Below are positions 1-9,810 of a stretch of DNA of 64,000 nt, piece after piece; position 1 is the first letter of the stretch, and each line of letters starts with the position of its first letter. Under the pieces are notes generated by a model. It was not told the origin of the DNA, searched no databases, and was given only the letters and a program-made list of their open reading frames with translations. Made by a program: the position numbers and the translations under genes. The stretch is from assembly GCF_000613845.1 (NCBI RefSeq), contig NZ_BAJT01000002.1, forward strand, positions 219,478-283,477. The letters are read 5' to 3'. This DNA comes from Asaia astilbis JCM 15831 (lineage in GTDB: Bacteria; Pseudomonadota; Alphaproteobacteria; Acetobacterales; Acetobacteraceae).

Positions 1-1273
1 GCCCGCCGCTGTGTAAGCCAGTCTTCGTAGAAAAAGAACGCCCCGGTTGTGAAAGAAAGCCGCCCGTAATCGCCCTTGAGATGCACATCCTGCGAGTAGG
101 CACGATCACGATAGGAGAGGAGCTGGGAGGAGCGAATATAGTAATCGCCAAAATTATCGTAAGCGCCTTTGGTATCGTAGCCCCTGATGCCGGTCGTACC
201 ATGCACCGACAGATGGGAGTTGATGATATAATTCACGTTTCCGGTGAAACCGGCTTCGTTATAGCTGTTTTTTGGATAGACCCGCGAATAGAGCCCATAG
301 CGATAGGGGTTCAGCAAATTGCCATACCCACGGTTCTGGCTGTTATCGATGGTGCCATCGAAAGCGAGCGTAATGTCGAGGCGCTCATTGGGCGTAAAGC
401 GCAGCTTGCCCCGCCCCTGGCTGTAATCGATATTATTCTCACCACGATTGAGCGTGTAATTGTGGTCCAGCGTGCCCCGGCCATGATGGTTCAGGGCAAT
501 GCTGGCATAGATCTTGTCTTTCAGAAGCGCCCCGCTCGCTGCGACACTCAGACGGTACTCATTATAGCTGCCATACCCGGCCAGTGCAGCAACATGGGTA
601 CGATTGGTCGGGGTTTCTGTCGTGATCCGCACCGCACCTCCCTCAGCCTGATGCCCTTCTGTAAAGCCCACCGGTCCGCGACTGATGGAGATCGCCTCGA
701 CGTCGAGAAGCTCCTGCATCGTTCCCAGATTTCGTGGCAGGTAGACACCGTCGATATAGGTGCCCACTGAAGGCTCACCCTGCGGGTCGAGTTCACCGAT
801 ACCCCGGATAAAGTAATTGGTGGCTGAGTATCCGACAGACGCACGAGCTGGTAGAGGTTAGGCGTCAGATTGCTGATCTGGCGCATATCCGTCACGCCAA
901 GGGCGCGAAGGCGGTCGCCCGTCAGGACAGAAATCGATTGCGGCGTTTTCTGCGCCTGAGCCACCAGATGGTCGGCCCGGGGCGCCGCACTGACGGTCAG
1001 AGTCTCCGTTTGTCCGGCAACGGGTTTGGCAGAGTGTCGGGCACGAGCGTTCTGCGCTCCTGAGGGAAGAGCCGTATGCTTTGCCCCAGCTGCTTTGCCT
1101 CGCTGACCGGACGACGCTTTCGCTATGCCCACCTGCGCGTCGGACGCGAGCGCAATCGGGGCGAGCCCGCAGACAAGGACCGCCGATGTGCTTGCGCAAA
1201 GCAGGAAGCGGAAGGGTGTCGCCATGCCTTTCTGCGCAATGATGGAAACGGCGTGTCGTGGAAGCGGAATCAT
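1..1273 (-). CDS. TonB-dependent outer-membrane receptor, 3' end outside window, frameshifted
   Basis: This is the N-terminal part of a TonB-dependent receptor, an outer-membrane barrel for high-affinity uptake. The start at 1273 is preferred because GGAGAG lies five bases upstream; an internal ATG at 1225 starts nearer the hydrophobic core of a signal peptide ending ALASDAQ. A plug domain follows (TLTVSAAPR, then TPQSISVLTGDRLRALG and ISNLTPNLYQLV). The frame breaks at about 839-842: the other frame continues with SVGYSATNYFIRGIGE, then DGVYLPRNLGTMQELLDVEA and beta-barrel sequence to the window edge, so one base is missing. The gene diverges from the SfnB-like gene, suggesting organosulfur uptake, but the ligand cannot be read from the sequence. 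The C-terminal barrel lies outside the window. Confidence 0.85.
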
Positions 1274-1431
1274 TGAGGCTCTCCAGTGGGATATGCCTCG
1301 TATTTATTTCGCAACGATTGTATATTTCAACAAACAACTGCATTCAATAGTGAAATATGATCCATGATCGTTCCTCATTATCCCTTGAGGGAGGTGGATC
1401 GTAAAAAGGCCCGATAAAGGAGAAAAGACGG

Positions 1432-2571
1432 ATGACGGTGCCCGCCCCCACGCTCGACCGACTGGTCGCGACCTTCGCCAAGCGCGCTGGCGCTCATGAT
1501 GCGTCAGGCGAGATCTGCACGGCCAATCTGGCCGATCTGCGTGAGGCCGGCCTCCTCGCTTTGACAGTGCGACCTGAATTCGGGGGCGCGGGCGCAGGAC
1601 TACGTGAGGTCACCAAGGTTATTGCTGCCATCGCCAAGGGCGATCCCTCAACGGCACTGATCGTGTCGATGCAGTATCTGCAACATGCCGGAGCAGCAGC
1701 GTCTCCCTGGCCTGAAGCCACACTCAAACTTGTCTCCGAAGAGGCCGTCAAATCGGGCGCGCTGATCAATGCCCTGCGCGTGGAACCGGCTCTGGGTACG
1801 CCCGCCCGTGGTGGCGTTCCGGCCACCACGCTCAGTCGAGAAGAAACGGGCTGGCGTCTGAACGGGAGCAAGATCTATTCGACCGGGTCGATCGCCCTGC
1901 GCTGGGGACTGGTCTGGGCTGCGACGAATGAAGAAGCACCCCGTATCGGCTATGTCCTCGTTCCTCTCGATCAGGAAGGCGTCAGCATCGATGCCAGCTG
2001 GAACCATCTCGGTATGCGCGCCACAGGCAGCCATACCGTGACGTTCAGCAATGTCCCGATTGCCGATGACCATGTCGTCGATATGCGCCTTCCCGCTGAC
2101 TGGAAAGGCCATGGCGACGATCTCATGGCGTGGCATGGGGTGCTGATCGCGGCGCTCTACGATGGCGTGGCGCGCGCGGCGCGTGACTGGTTCCTCAGCT
2201 TCTTGAAAGACCGCGTACCGGCCAATCTGGGACAGCCCCTCGCCTCCCTGCCCCGCTTTCACGAGATTGCCGGCGAAATCGAGGCCCTGCTTTTGTCCAA
2301 TGAGGCACTGATCGAGCACCAGATTACCCAGCAGGAGCGCCGCGAAGCGAACGCGACACAGGCCAATCTGGTCAAGCAGATCGTGACCGAAAACGCCATC
2401 AAGGCGGTCGAACGCGCCGTATCGGCCATCGGAAACCCCGCTTTGAGCCGGGACAACCCGCTGGAGCGCCATTATCGCAACGTTCTCTGCGCCCGCATTC
2501 ACACCCCCCAGGCCGACATAGCGCTCTCCGCCGCAGGACGCGCAGCCCTGACAGAGGAGTTTTCCGCATGA
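1432..2571 (+). CDS. Acyl-CoA dehydrogenase-family flavoprotein, SfnB/DszC-like
   Basis: This 379-residue protein has the acyl-CoA dehydrogenase fold. The N-terminal helical part carries LADLREAGLLALTVRPEFGG, the middle domain has GSKIYSTGS and GMRATGSHTV, and a C-terminal helical domain follows. Proteins of this short subgroup are often flavin-dependent enzymes of sulfur-compound metabolism (SfnB, DszC) rather than beta-oxidation enzymes. The start at 1432 follows AAAGGAG by about nine bases. The stop overlaps the next start as ATGA, so it is probably translationally coupled to the sulfonate-type binding protein. The substrate is not shown by the sequence; a role in desulfurisation is inferred from the neighbours. 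Confidence 0.85.
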   Translation: MTVPAPTLDRLVATFAKRAGAHDASGEICTANLADLREAGLLALTVRPEFGGAGAGLREVTKVIAAIAKGDPSTALIVSMQYLQHAGAAASPWPEATLKLVSEEAVKSGALINALRVEPALGTPARGGVPATTLSREETGWRLNGSKIYSTGSIALRWGLVWAATNEEAPRIGYVLVPLDQEGVSIDASWNHLGMRATGSHTVTFSNVPIADDHVVDMRLPADWKGHGDDLMAWHGVLIAALYDGVARAARDWFLSFLKDRVPANLGQPLASLPRFHEIAGEIEALLLSNEALIEHQITQQERREANATQANLVKQIVTENAIKAVERAVSAIGNPALSRDNPLERHYRNVLCARIHTPQADIALSAAGRAALTEEFSA

Positions 2572-3532
2572 ATTTGACCCGTCGCAGCCTTCTGGCATCG
2601 CTCCCTGTCGCCGCCATGACGCTTCCCCATCAGGCGCGCAGCGCCGATCTTTCCGGGGTTACGTTGCGCGTTGCCGCTTTTCGTGGCGTCGATCAGCCGA
2701 TCCTCAAAGCAACAGGCCTCGATCATTTTCCCTATAAGGTTGAGTACAGCGAGTTCAATTCCGGCAATCTGATCGCACGCGCCATCGACGCCGATGCCAT
2801 CGACCTCGGTGCATGGAGCGAAATTCCGATGGTCTTCGCCGCCGCCAGCGGCGCCCGCGTTGCCATCGCCGCAACGCTGGACGGTCCCACGACCAATCAG
2901 GCGGTTCTTGTGCCGACGCGCTCGACTGCCAAAAGCATCGCCGATCTGCGCGGCAAGCGTGTCGGTTATATTCGCTCGACCACAACGCAGTATTTCCTGC
3001 TCAAGATGCTGAAGGCGCATAACCTGTCTTTCAGCGACATCATCCAGTTGCTCTAGGCATGAGTGAGGGTCTGACTGCGCTGAAATCCGGTAGTCTGGAT
3101 GCCTGGGCGACCTACGGATATGCGATCGAAATTCTTGAAGCCGATTCAAGCGCCCGCACGCTTGAAAGCGCCGAAAACATTCTCTCAGGGCATTACTTTA
3201 TCGGGATCAACCCCAAGCGTCTTCCTGACCCCATCTTCAGGGAAGCTGCAGCCGACTACATCAACCGTATCGGCAAGGCCTATAGCATACTCGACGCAGA
3301 CAAGCCTCTCTGGGCACGCGCCGTTGCGCCTGATGTGCATGTCCCTGAACCACTCGTCCTGTCTTATCTGAATCACATGAACCGGCCCTATCACACCCGC
3401 CCCTGGAGGCAGTCGGATATCGAAACTGCCTCAGAGGTCGCCGCAACGCTGGGAGCGGCCGGTGTTCTGCCGCTCAACCCGAACCTGGCCGCTGTGTTTT
3501 CACCAGTCCTGAACAATCTGCTGAATTCATGA
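2568..3532 (+). CDS. ABC transporter substrate-binding protein, aliphatic sulfonate (SsuA/TauA) type, frameshifted
   Basis: This is a periplasmic binding protein of the nitrate/sulfonate/taurine class, 321 residues once repaired. The N-terminus MNLTRRSLLASL resembles a twin-arginine signal and is followed by a hydrophobic stretch ending QARSADLS. Family features are ATLDGPTTNQAVLVP, LRGKRVGYIRSTTTQYFLLK and, after the break, LKSGSLDAWATYG. At about 3048-3051 the frame hits TAG after IIQL, and the next frame resumes at GMSEGLTALKSG, consistent with one lost base. The gene overlaps the preceding one by four bases. No permease or ATPase gene is present in the window, so transport partners must be encoded elsewhere. 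Confidence 0.82.
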
Positions 3533-3794
3533 CGTCCGCACCTGCCCGGGCGCTTACGCTCCGGCAGGTGCACTGAAGACAGACGGAACGGCTTCGTGCC
3601 CAAACAACCTCTACAGGGGGCGTCAAAGCCAGATCTGACGACCAGCCATCGCCATGTACCGAACCGAAAACCGGCGTTTGGTACAAGCGCGCCTTGATTG
3701 TAAAAGACACAACAATGCCACGTTTTGTAAATTCATGTTTACAGTTTGTAATTCCGATATCGAATCATTTTGCGGTGATGTATCGGACCAGCCC

Positions 3795-3992
3795 ATGACG
3801 AAAAAACGCACTCTTTTCGCCTCGATGATTGCTGTCTGGGCGCTCTCACTCCTGCTCAACGCGCTGCCTTTCGGCGGCTTGGGCAACCTGTCCGACAACC
3901 TTGCTATCATTGCCCAGGCATTGTTCGTATTCTGGGGGACGCGCATTTTCGCCTCGCTTGTGATGAGAAGCAGCAAGGCTCAGACCATCTGA
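3795..3992 (+). CDS. Small membrane protein, function unknown
   Basis: This is a 65-residue ORF beginning MTKKRTLFASMIAVWALSLL, with two probable membrane segments (about residues 8-25 and 35-55) and a short basic tail. The reading frame is open further upstream to 3654, but the protein-like hydrophobic pattern begins only at 3795. No strong ribosome site is visible. I do not recognise a family. Confidence 0.4.
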   Translation: MTKKRTLFASMIAVWALSLLLNALPFGGLGNLSDNLAIIAQALFVFWGTRIFASLVMRSSKAQTI

Positions 3993-4565
3993 GTTCCAAA
4001 CGCGGTGAGAGACAGGGTCTTTTACCGCTTACGCATTCATGTCCTCAACTCACCCAAGCCGAGACGGGGCACCCTCCTTCACCATGACATCGGCGCTGCA
4101 CTTTGACCTCACAGCTTCCGAGGACAGACATTTTGCTATCTCGAGACTATCGCCTGGGCTCGTGAGACGACCGTCGTGCATCTTCTTAAGAGCAGCATCG
4201 GGGCAGCTCTTAAGAAGATGCATCAACAATCACATGCATTCGGCTACCTGATAATTGCCTTGAGCTGATCCGGATGTTCGATACCATTTGCGGCTTGCGG
4301 CAGACTCAGCGTCCGGCACACTATCGACCACACATCCCGTAGAGAGGGTTCACGCTGCATTGGTTTGAATGTCTACCGGTGAACATCCACTAAGCCGTAT
4401 TGTTACAGACGATCCGCTGACAACATCTGACAGTTGACCCCGAGATTGGGGTTTTTCACGTGCCTTGTTTCGGAGCATTTAGACGAAGAAGAAGACGCCT
4501 CGCAGAGCGATAACGTGTCGCTCGAAAAACCTCCGCTACAGGTCGAGGCAAAACAAACTCGAAAC
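3993..4565. other. Non-coding stretch between small membrane gene and rhodanese terminator
   Basis: No convincing coding sequence is seen here on either strand. The only clear structure is the long perfect inverted repeat at 4177-4222, listed separately. Short ORFs here show no family resemblance, membrane pattern or ribosome site. Confidence 0.5.
4177..4222. repeat. Perfect 17-bp inverted repeat with 12-nt loop
   Basis: The left arm TGCATCTTCTTAAGAGC (4177-4193) is exactly complementary to the right arm at 4206-4222, with a 12-base spacer. No T-run follows on either strand, so it is not a classical intrinsic terminator. The arms also contain the palindrome CTTAAG. It could be a transcript-stabilising hairpin, a protein-binding site or a remnant of a small mobile repeat. 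Confidence 0.75.
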
Positions 4566-4604
4566 CTCCCGGGACCTCAGACCTCTGGTCCCGGGGGGAC
4601 TTTT
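4565..4604 (-). terminator. Intrinsic terminator, possibly bidirectional
   Basis: The arms CCCGGGACC (4568-4576) and GGTCCCGGG (4587-4595) are perfectly complementary, with further G-C pairing outside. TTTT follows on the plus strand. On the minus strand the stem lies about 50 bases past the rhodanese stop and is followed by a T-rich run, so it probably ends the five-gene minus operon. Confidence 0.65.
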
Positions 4605-4656
4605 CTCTGCTGTTCCCAGCGTCGTCCCGGATCCTGAAGGCTTTGAGGTAGCCCGG

Positions 4657-6240
4657 TCAAACAGGACCGAGCACGCGGAAATTATGCGTGCCATCGCGCT
4701 CCAGCTGCGCGATGAGGCCGAATTCCCAATCGAGGTAAGCTTGCATGGCAGCAGCTGCGTTGTCGGTGCCTTCATAGGGGCGCTTATAGACGTCATCGGT
4801 CGAGGTAAGAGCCGCTCCCTCCTCAAGGCCCGAGGCAAGCGGAAGGCCCTGTTGCCGCCATGCGTCCGTGCCCCCCTCGAGCACCTGCACAGCAATACCA
4901 GCAACTGCAAGTTCAGGAGCCGCCAATGCGGCAAGACGTCCGTCGGGAGAGGTCAGCACAACTTCCCTGACCTCCCTCGCCCTGAGCTGCGTCGCCAGCT
5001 CGGCGCGGCTGGCGAAGACCGCGCCCTCGACATGGCCCTTGCGATGGATCGGAGACGGAGCAAGATCAACGATGAGACGCTTGCCGCCCGATCCGGCGAG
5101 ATCCTTAGGCGAAATCAACCGGACGCTCGGTGAGTTCGGAGGGAGACGATCCTGTTCCGAGCCGGTCTCCCGAGCCAGATCATCCCACTCAGGCAGGATA
5201 TAGACCTCGTTCCAGCCGAGTTGACGCAGCCAATGGCCAGCCATACGCGCTCTGACGCCGTCATCATCGGTCAACACGATGGTGCCATGCCGCACGGCAA
5301 TCCATTCTTCCGTCGCCTGAATCAGCTGACCGCCGGGCGCCGAGCGAAAACCGCTCAGATGCCCTGCAGCGAATTCTTCTGGCAGACGCACATCGAGACG
5401 ATAAAGCGTGCGCTCAGGGTCCGCCTGAAGCGCCAGAAATTCGGCACTTGTCAGGCTTCTGACGCCAGAAGCCTCGGCAAGCTGGATCGCCCGATTTTTG
5501 GCGAGCGCTGCGTTCTCTGAGCTTGCCTTGGCTCCCTCCGCCAACTGCCCCCGCGCCACATCGAAGCCAGCGAGCGTCCAGCCAATCGTTCCGTTACGCA
5601 GCGCATAAACAGGATTAGGAAGTGCTGCGTTGACCAGCGATTGTGCACCGATGATAGAGCGCGTGCGTCCGGCGCAATTCACCACGATCGTCGTGTCAGG
5701 AGACGGCGCGTTATCACGCGCACGGTAGGCCAAATCGCCACCCGGTACGCTGCGGCCTTGCGGGATGGACATCACCTCATATTCGCTGAACCGCCTCGCA
5801 TCGAGAATGACAATATTCTCACCCGCTGCAATCCGCCTCTCCAGCTCCTCAGCAGGGAGCGAGGGCGTCTGGCGCTCATGCTCGACCAGCTCACCGAACG
5901 CCTTGGAGGGCACATTAACGTCGATGAAAATCTCGCCGCCGCTCGCACGCCAGCCTTCCAGTCCGCCTTCGAGGACCGAAACATCACCATAACCAAGTGC
6001 TGCCAGCAAGGGCAAGGCACGTGACGCATATCCCTCGCCATCATCATACACGACGATCGGCGCGTTTCCGCGGGGAATCAAAGCGCCGATATACAGATCG
6101 AGACGGCTCAGAGGGATATTGACCGCAAATAGCGGATGCGCGCGAGAAAAAGGTCCTTCTTCCCGCAGATCGATCAGGGCGATCTCCCGCCCTTCGCGCA
6201 GCGCAGCACGGACGGCTTCAGAAGTCGTGGTTCGTGTCAT
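4657..6240 (-). CDS. Four-domain rhodanese (sulfurtransferase) with one catalytic cysteine
   Basis: Rhodaneses move a sulfane sulfur through an active-site cysteine. This 527-residue protein contains four tandem rhodanese modules. Only the second has a loop cysteine (NCAGRTRS, Cys about residue 189). The matching loops read DDGEGYAS in the first, DDDGVRAR in the third and SPDGRLAA in the fourth, so these are probably non-catalytic. I chose the ATG at 6240 (MTRTTTSEAV), where homology begins; it lies inside the end of the cysteine dioxygenase frame (stop 6218), an overlap of 23 bases that suggests coupling. It is the last gene of the operon. With cysteine dioxygenase next to it, handling of cysteine-derived or sulfite/thiosulfate sulfur is likely but inferred. 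Confidence 0.9.
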   Translation of the reverse strand: MTRTTTSEAVRAALREGREIALIDLREEGPFSRAHPLFAVNIPLSRLDLYIGALIPRGNAPIVVYDDGEGYASRALPLLAALGYGDVSVLEGGLEGWRASGGEIFIDVNVPSKAFGELVEHERQTPSLPAEELERRIAAGENIVILDARRFSEYEVMSIPQGRSVPGGDLAYRARDNAPSPDTTIVVNCAGRTRSIIGAQSLVNAALPNPVYALRNGTIGWTLAGFDVARGQLAEGAKASSENAALAKNRAIQLAEASGVRSLTSAEFLALQADPERTLYRLDVRLPEEFAAGHLSGFRSAPGGQLIQATEEWIAVRHGTIVLTDDDGVRARMAGHWLRQLGWNEVYILPEWDDLARETGSEQDRLPPNSPSVRLISPKDLAGSGGKRLIVDLAPSPIHRKGHVEGAVFASRAELATQLRAREVREVVLTSPDGRLAALAAPELAVAGIAVQVLEGGTDAWRQQGLPLASGLEEGAALTSTDDVYKRPYEGTDNAAAAMQAYLDWEFGLIAQLERDGTHNFRVLGPV

Positions 6241-6820
6241 TTCGTAAGATCCCACAGATTGGCACAACATCGGACGAATAGCCGGAGATGAATTGCTTTT
6301 CCTCCCCGGTTTCGATGTCGTAGGTCGCGCGTGTCACCGCGCCGATATTGGCGCCATAGACATGGATCGACACCGAAGGGGCGTCGTCGAGGGCATTGGA
6401 GACGCGGTGATAATCTGCGTCACCGGGCCGCAAGGGCCCGACATGCCCGACCCCGAGGACCTCCTCTTCCTCCAGTCGGAAGCCACCTCCCTCAGAGCGC
6501 GTAAAGCGCTCTTCGCGCTCCTTGCCCCGAAGGATCCCGATGAGGCCCCACACACGGTGATCGTGCAAAGGGGTGGTCTGTCCGGGTCCCCAGACAAAGC
6601 TCACGACCGAAAATCGTCCATAAGGGTCGGCATGCAGCAGATACTGGCTGTAGCGCTCGGGGTTCGGCTTCGCGAAACAATCGGGGAGCCAGTCATCTCC
6701 GGAGATCAGCTCCTTGAGAAGCCGGCCTCCTTCTTCAAGGACGGTTTCCTGATCCTCCGTGCGATCGAGCACAGCGGTCAGGCTCTGAACGAAGACGCGC
6801 AATGGCGCGATGTCAGTCAT
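6218..6820 (-). CDS. Cysteine dioxygenase family (cupin, non-heme iron thiol dioxygenase)
   Basis: The family oxidises the thiol of cysteine or 3-mercaptopropionate to the sulfinate using Fe(II) and O2. The 200-residue protein starts MTDIAPLRVF at 6820, eight bases past the aldolase stop. The metal site is visible as PLHDHRVWG (His86, His88) and DADYHRVSN (His138), in a cupin barrel with GLIGILRGKE. The length is that of bacterial cysteine dioxygenases. It is fourth in the minus operon and overlaps the rhodanese start. Whether the substrate is cysteine or mercaptopropionate is not decided here. Confidence 0.9.
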   Translation of the reverse strand: MTDIAPLRVFVQSLTAVLDRTEDQETVLEEGGRLLKELISGDDWLPDCFAKPNPERYSQYLLHADPYGRFSVVSFVWGPGQTTPLHDHRVWGLIGILRGKEREERFTRSEGGGFRLEEEEVLGVGHVGPLRPGDADYHRVSNALDDAPSVSIHVYGANIGAVTRATYDIETGEEKQFISGYSSDVVPICGILRNDTNHDF

Positions 6821-6827
6821 GAACGCA

Positions 6828-7622
6828 CTACTCCAGCAACTCGGGTTCTGCGGCAGTGATCCAGTCCCACAGAGGCTGAAAGGAATAATACCCCCCCTGC
6901 TCGGTTCCGACCTGACTGGCCGTGAGTTTGGCAACATCATGCGCGATCGGACGGGTTGTTCCAGCCGCCTGCGCCAAAAGCTGGGTCTGGGCCGCGTTAT
7001 CCATGGCGAGGAACCACCAGGCGGCAGATTCTACCGTGTTTCCGACGGTAAGAAGCCCGTGGTTCTGCAGGATGAGCGCCTTGCGCTGACCGAGTGTTCT
7101 GGCCAAGCGATCCCCCTCATCGTCATTGAGGACGACGCCAGAGAAAGGATCGAAAACAGCGTGATCCTCGTAGAATGCGCAGGCATCCTGCGTGAGCGGC
7201 GCAAGCTCGATCCCCAGTGTTGAAAACGCCTTGCCATAGGTCGAATGGGTATGAGCTGCAGCGATCACATCGGGGCGCTCACGGTGAATCGCAGAGTGAA
7301 TGGTAAATCCTGCCTGATTGATCGGCTTGTCCCCGATCAGGATATTCCCTTCATGGTCCACGAGCTGCAGATCGGACACCTTGATCTGGGAGAAATGAAC
7401 CGCGAGCGGATTGATCCAGAATCGGTCCGGAAATTCGGGGTCGCGCGCCGTGACATGCCCAGCCAGCCCCTGATCGTAGCCGTAGCGACCGAAAAGGCGA
7501 AAGGTTGCCGCGAGACGCTGCTTGCGATGAAGCCGCTCCTCCTCAAAGCTTTGGGGCTCGGGACGCGGGTTCAGTCGGATAACACGGGCTGGACGAACCA
7601 GATCTTCTGCAAGAGCGCTCAT
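6828..7622 (-). CDS. Class II aldolase/adducin family protein
   Basis: This is a zinc-dependent aldolase/epimerase-type enzyme of 264 residues. The metal ligands appear in AAAHTHSTYG and QNHGLLT, and the substrate-loop sequence GLAGHVTARDP matches the family. An N-terminal extension rich in proline and arginine precedes the domain. It lies 39 bases after the 2-hydroxyacid dehydrogenase stop and eight bases before the dioxygenase start, within one operon. The family includes fuculose- and ribulose-phosphate aldolases and many uncharacterised members linked to sulfur or sugar-acid metabolism. The substrate is unknown. Confidence 0.88.
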   Translation of the reverse strand: MSALAEDLVRPARVIRLNPRPEPQSFEEERLHRKQRLAATFRLFGRYGYDQGLAGHVTARDPEFPDRFWINPLAVHFSQIKVSDLQLVDHEGNILIGDKPINQAGFTIHSAIHRERPDVIAAAHTHSTYGKAFSTLGIELAPLTQDACAFYEDHAVFDPFSGVVLNDDEGDRLARTLGQRKALILQNHGLLTVGNTVESAAWWFLAMDNAAQTQLLAQAAGTTRPIAHDVAKLTASQVGTEQGGYYSFQPLWDWITAAEPELLE

Positions 7623-7661
7623 TGAAAAATTCCAAATGCCGAAAGGGTCGATACGCTGGGG

Positions 7662-8650
7662 TCAGCGGCGTTTGTGTTGCTGGTTCAGCAGGGGTTCCCC
7701 TGCGAGATAACGATGATAATTCGTGCCGATCAGGGCCGTCAGACGCTCTTTGCTGCGCCCGCCGGACCAGGAAATGTGAGGCGTCAGACGCACCGACGGG
7801 TGCGTGTAGAGCCAATGACCTGAAGGAAGAGGTTCGGGATCGGTGACGTCGAGGCTTGCGAGGCGCACACGTCCCGTATCGAGCGCATCGCGCAGGGCGT
7901 TCTGATCGATCAATCCACCCCGTGCGACATTGATCAGATGGAGCCCCTGCTTGGTCTGCTCAAGCGTGCGACGATCCACGCAATGATGCGTCTCTTCATT
8001 ATGGGGCAGAGCAAGGACGACGATGTCGCTCGCTGCGAAAAGCTCTGCAACAGTCGACGCCGACCGTACGCCCGAGGGATTAGACTCTGGGTTCTGGCGG
8101 TAAACCAGAGGCACGAGCCGAAGGCGATTGCCCGCTTGGCAACAGCCTCTCCAATCGCGCCGAACCCGGCAAGACCGAGCGTCTTGCCCTCAAGCGTTCC
8201 GAGCGGCGTCAGAACGTCGGGAGCACGATAGTCCGCGGGACCATGAGCCTGACGCGCTGCGAGATTTTTCAGGTCGTCGAAAATGGCCGCGAAGACATAT
8301 TCGGCGATGGCACCAGCCGTGAGCCCACGACCGGTCGTGACATTCGGCACATCGAAAAGCCAGTCGGGAAAGCCATCCGTGCCTGACGACGCGATCTGCA
8401 CCCAGCGCAAATCGTGAGGCCATCCCTCTGGCGGCTGCGCCGGAGCAGCACGCCATCCGGCAGAAGGACCCGTCAAAAGCACCTCGGCATCTCCGACCTG
8501 CCAAGGGGCTCCGTCGCGTGAAGCCGCCTCGATCTGACCATCCGGGAGCTGCGCCAGAGACCCGGCAATCACGTCCCCGATCTGGTTGACGATGCGCAGT
8601 TTCTGTCTTGGTAGAAACTCGGCTGCGAGAAGGCTCCGGCTCTCCGCCAT
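7662..8650 (-). CDS. D-isomer-specific 2-hydroxyacid dehydrogenase, frameshifted
   Basis: This is an NAD(P)-dependent 2-hydroxyacid dehydrogenase, 329 residues after repair. The nucleotide fold is seen in LEGKTLGLAGFGAIGEAVAK, the catalytic region in LINVARGGLIDQNALRDAL and the C-terminal histidine in LTPHISWSGGRS. The start MAESRSLL at 8650 sits one base past the monooxygenase stop; a longer frame from 8695 would overlap that gene. The frame breaks at about 8114: KRAIAFGS should continue VPLVYRQNPES, which one extra G restores. It is second in the sulfur-related operon. The substrate is unknown. Confidence 0.88.
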
Positions 8651-8651
8651 G

Positions 8652-9755
8652 TCAGGCAGCCTTGCTGGAAAGTTCACTTGCCTGACGGCGCTCATCCTGT
8701 GCGATCAGCTCTCTCACCCGGGGCAGGAGATCCGTACCATAAGCCAGGGCATCCGGCAGTGGATCGAAACCACGGATCAGGAAAGTGGAAATGCCGAGAC
8801 AATGATAGTCCAGCAGGGCATCGGCGACCTGATCCGGCGTCCCAACCAGAGATGTTGTATTACCCTTTGCTCCGGTGAGCGCCGCAATTCCCGTCCAGAG
8901 CCGCTTATCGGCGCGATGATCCGATCCGGCTGCCGCCAGAAGGCGACGCGATCCTTCTGAGTGGATCTGATCGTCCGGCCCATAGCCGGTTCGTGCCAGA
9001 AGACTTTGCGCACGAGCGAGAATATCGTCAGCTTTCGCCCACGCAGCCTCTTCCGTATCCGCAATAATCGGTCGCAGAGAGAGGGAGAAGCGCGGTGAGC
9101 GTCCATGGGGCGCTGCAGCAGCTCTCACATTTGCGATCGTCTGGGCGACCTGAGCATAGCTCTCCCCCCAGAGCGCATAAACATCTGCGTGCTTGCCTGC
9201 GACGGCAATCGCCTCCGCTGAAGATCCACCGAAATAGATCGGAATACCGCTCTCACGCTTGGGAAGGATCTGGGATCTCGCGCCATTCACACGGTAGAAT
9301 TTCCCCTCATAGTCGAAAGGCTGCCTGGACTCCCATTCAAGGCGGACGATATCGAGATATTCCTTGGTGCGAGCATAGCGCTCGGCCTTGGTCGTATAAT
9401 CGCCATCGGCCTGAAACTCGACATCACTGGCCCCGGTAATGATATGCGGCGCAACACGACCATCGGACAGGTGATCGAGTGTCGCAAACTGACGGGCCGC
9501 AAGCGTGGGCGCGATGAAACCGGGTCTATGTGCGATGAGAAGGCCGAGCTTTGGTGCAATCGCCGCAGCATGAGCCGCAACGGTGAAACTATCGGGTGAA
9601 TCGGAATGAAGCGCAAAAAGAGCCCGGTCAAAACCGGCACTTTCATGAATCTTGGCAGCTGCTTCGACATAGCCGGGGTCGAAACTTGCGCCTGAGGGCG
9701 CAATCGTTTCGGAGAAATTCCTGTTTCCGACAAAGCCTATGAACTCAACCGACAT
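8652..9755 (-). CDS. LLM-class flavin monooxygenase, alkanesulfonate monooxygenase (SsuD)-like
   Basis: Luciferase-like monooxygenases of the SsuD type use FMNH2 and O2 to release sulfite from organosulfonates. The 367-residue protein shows PHIITGASDVEFQADGD and YFGGSSAEAIAVAGKHADVY, both hallmark segments. I chose the start at 9755 (MSVEFIGFVGNR), with GGAGAAG a few bases upstream, over an in-frame ATG at 9827. It is first in the operon and divergent from the LysR gene. The role in sulfur scavenging is a family-based inference supported by the sulfonate-type binding protein and the dioxygenase/rhodanese pair. Confidence 0.9.
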   Translation of the reverse strand: MSVEFIGFVGNRNFSETIAPSGASFDPGYVEAAAKIHESAGFDRALFALHSDSPDSFTVAAHAAAIAPKLGLLIAHRPGFIAPTLAARQFATLDHLSDGRVAPHIITGASDVEFQADGDYTTKAERYARTKEYLDIVRLEWESRQPFDYEGKFYRVNGARSQILPKRESGIPIYFGGSSAEAIAVAGKHADVYALWGESYAQVAQTIANVRAAAAPHGRSPRFSLSLRPIIADTEEAAWAKADDILARAQSLLARTGYGPDDQIHSEGSRRLLAAAGSDHRADKRLWTGIAALTGAKGNTTSLVGTPDQVADALLDYHCLGISTFLIRGFDPLPDALAYGTDLLPRVRELIAQDERRQASELSSKAA

Positions 9756-9810
9756 GATTCTTCTCCGCATTCGACGATATAATCTCGTGGATAAGCGCAT
9801 TTCACATTGA

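Noticed and set aside
81..770. Long plus-strand ORF opposite the first TonB receptor
   Set aside because: It is antisense to clear TonB-receptor coding sequence, which continues in the minus-strand frame beyond the break at 840, and it has no family resemblance.
3040..3065. Programmed ribosomal frameshifting as explanation for split genes
   Set aside because: No slippery heptamer or shared downstream structure is seen, and the same type of break occurs in more than 20 unrelated genes.
4434..4637. Small plus-strand ORF near 4.5 kb
   Set aside because: It runs through the terminator stem and has no ribosome site or coding character.
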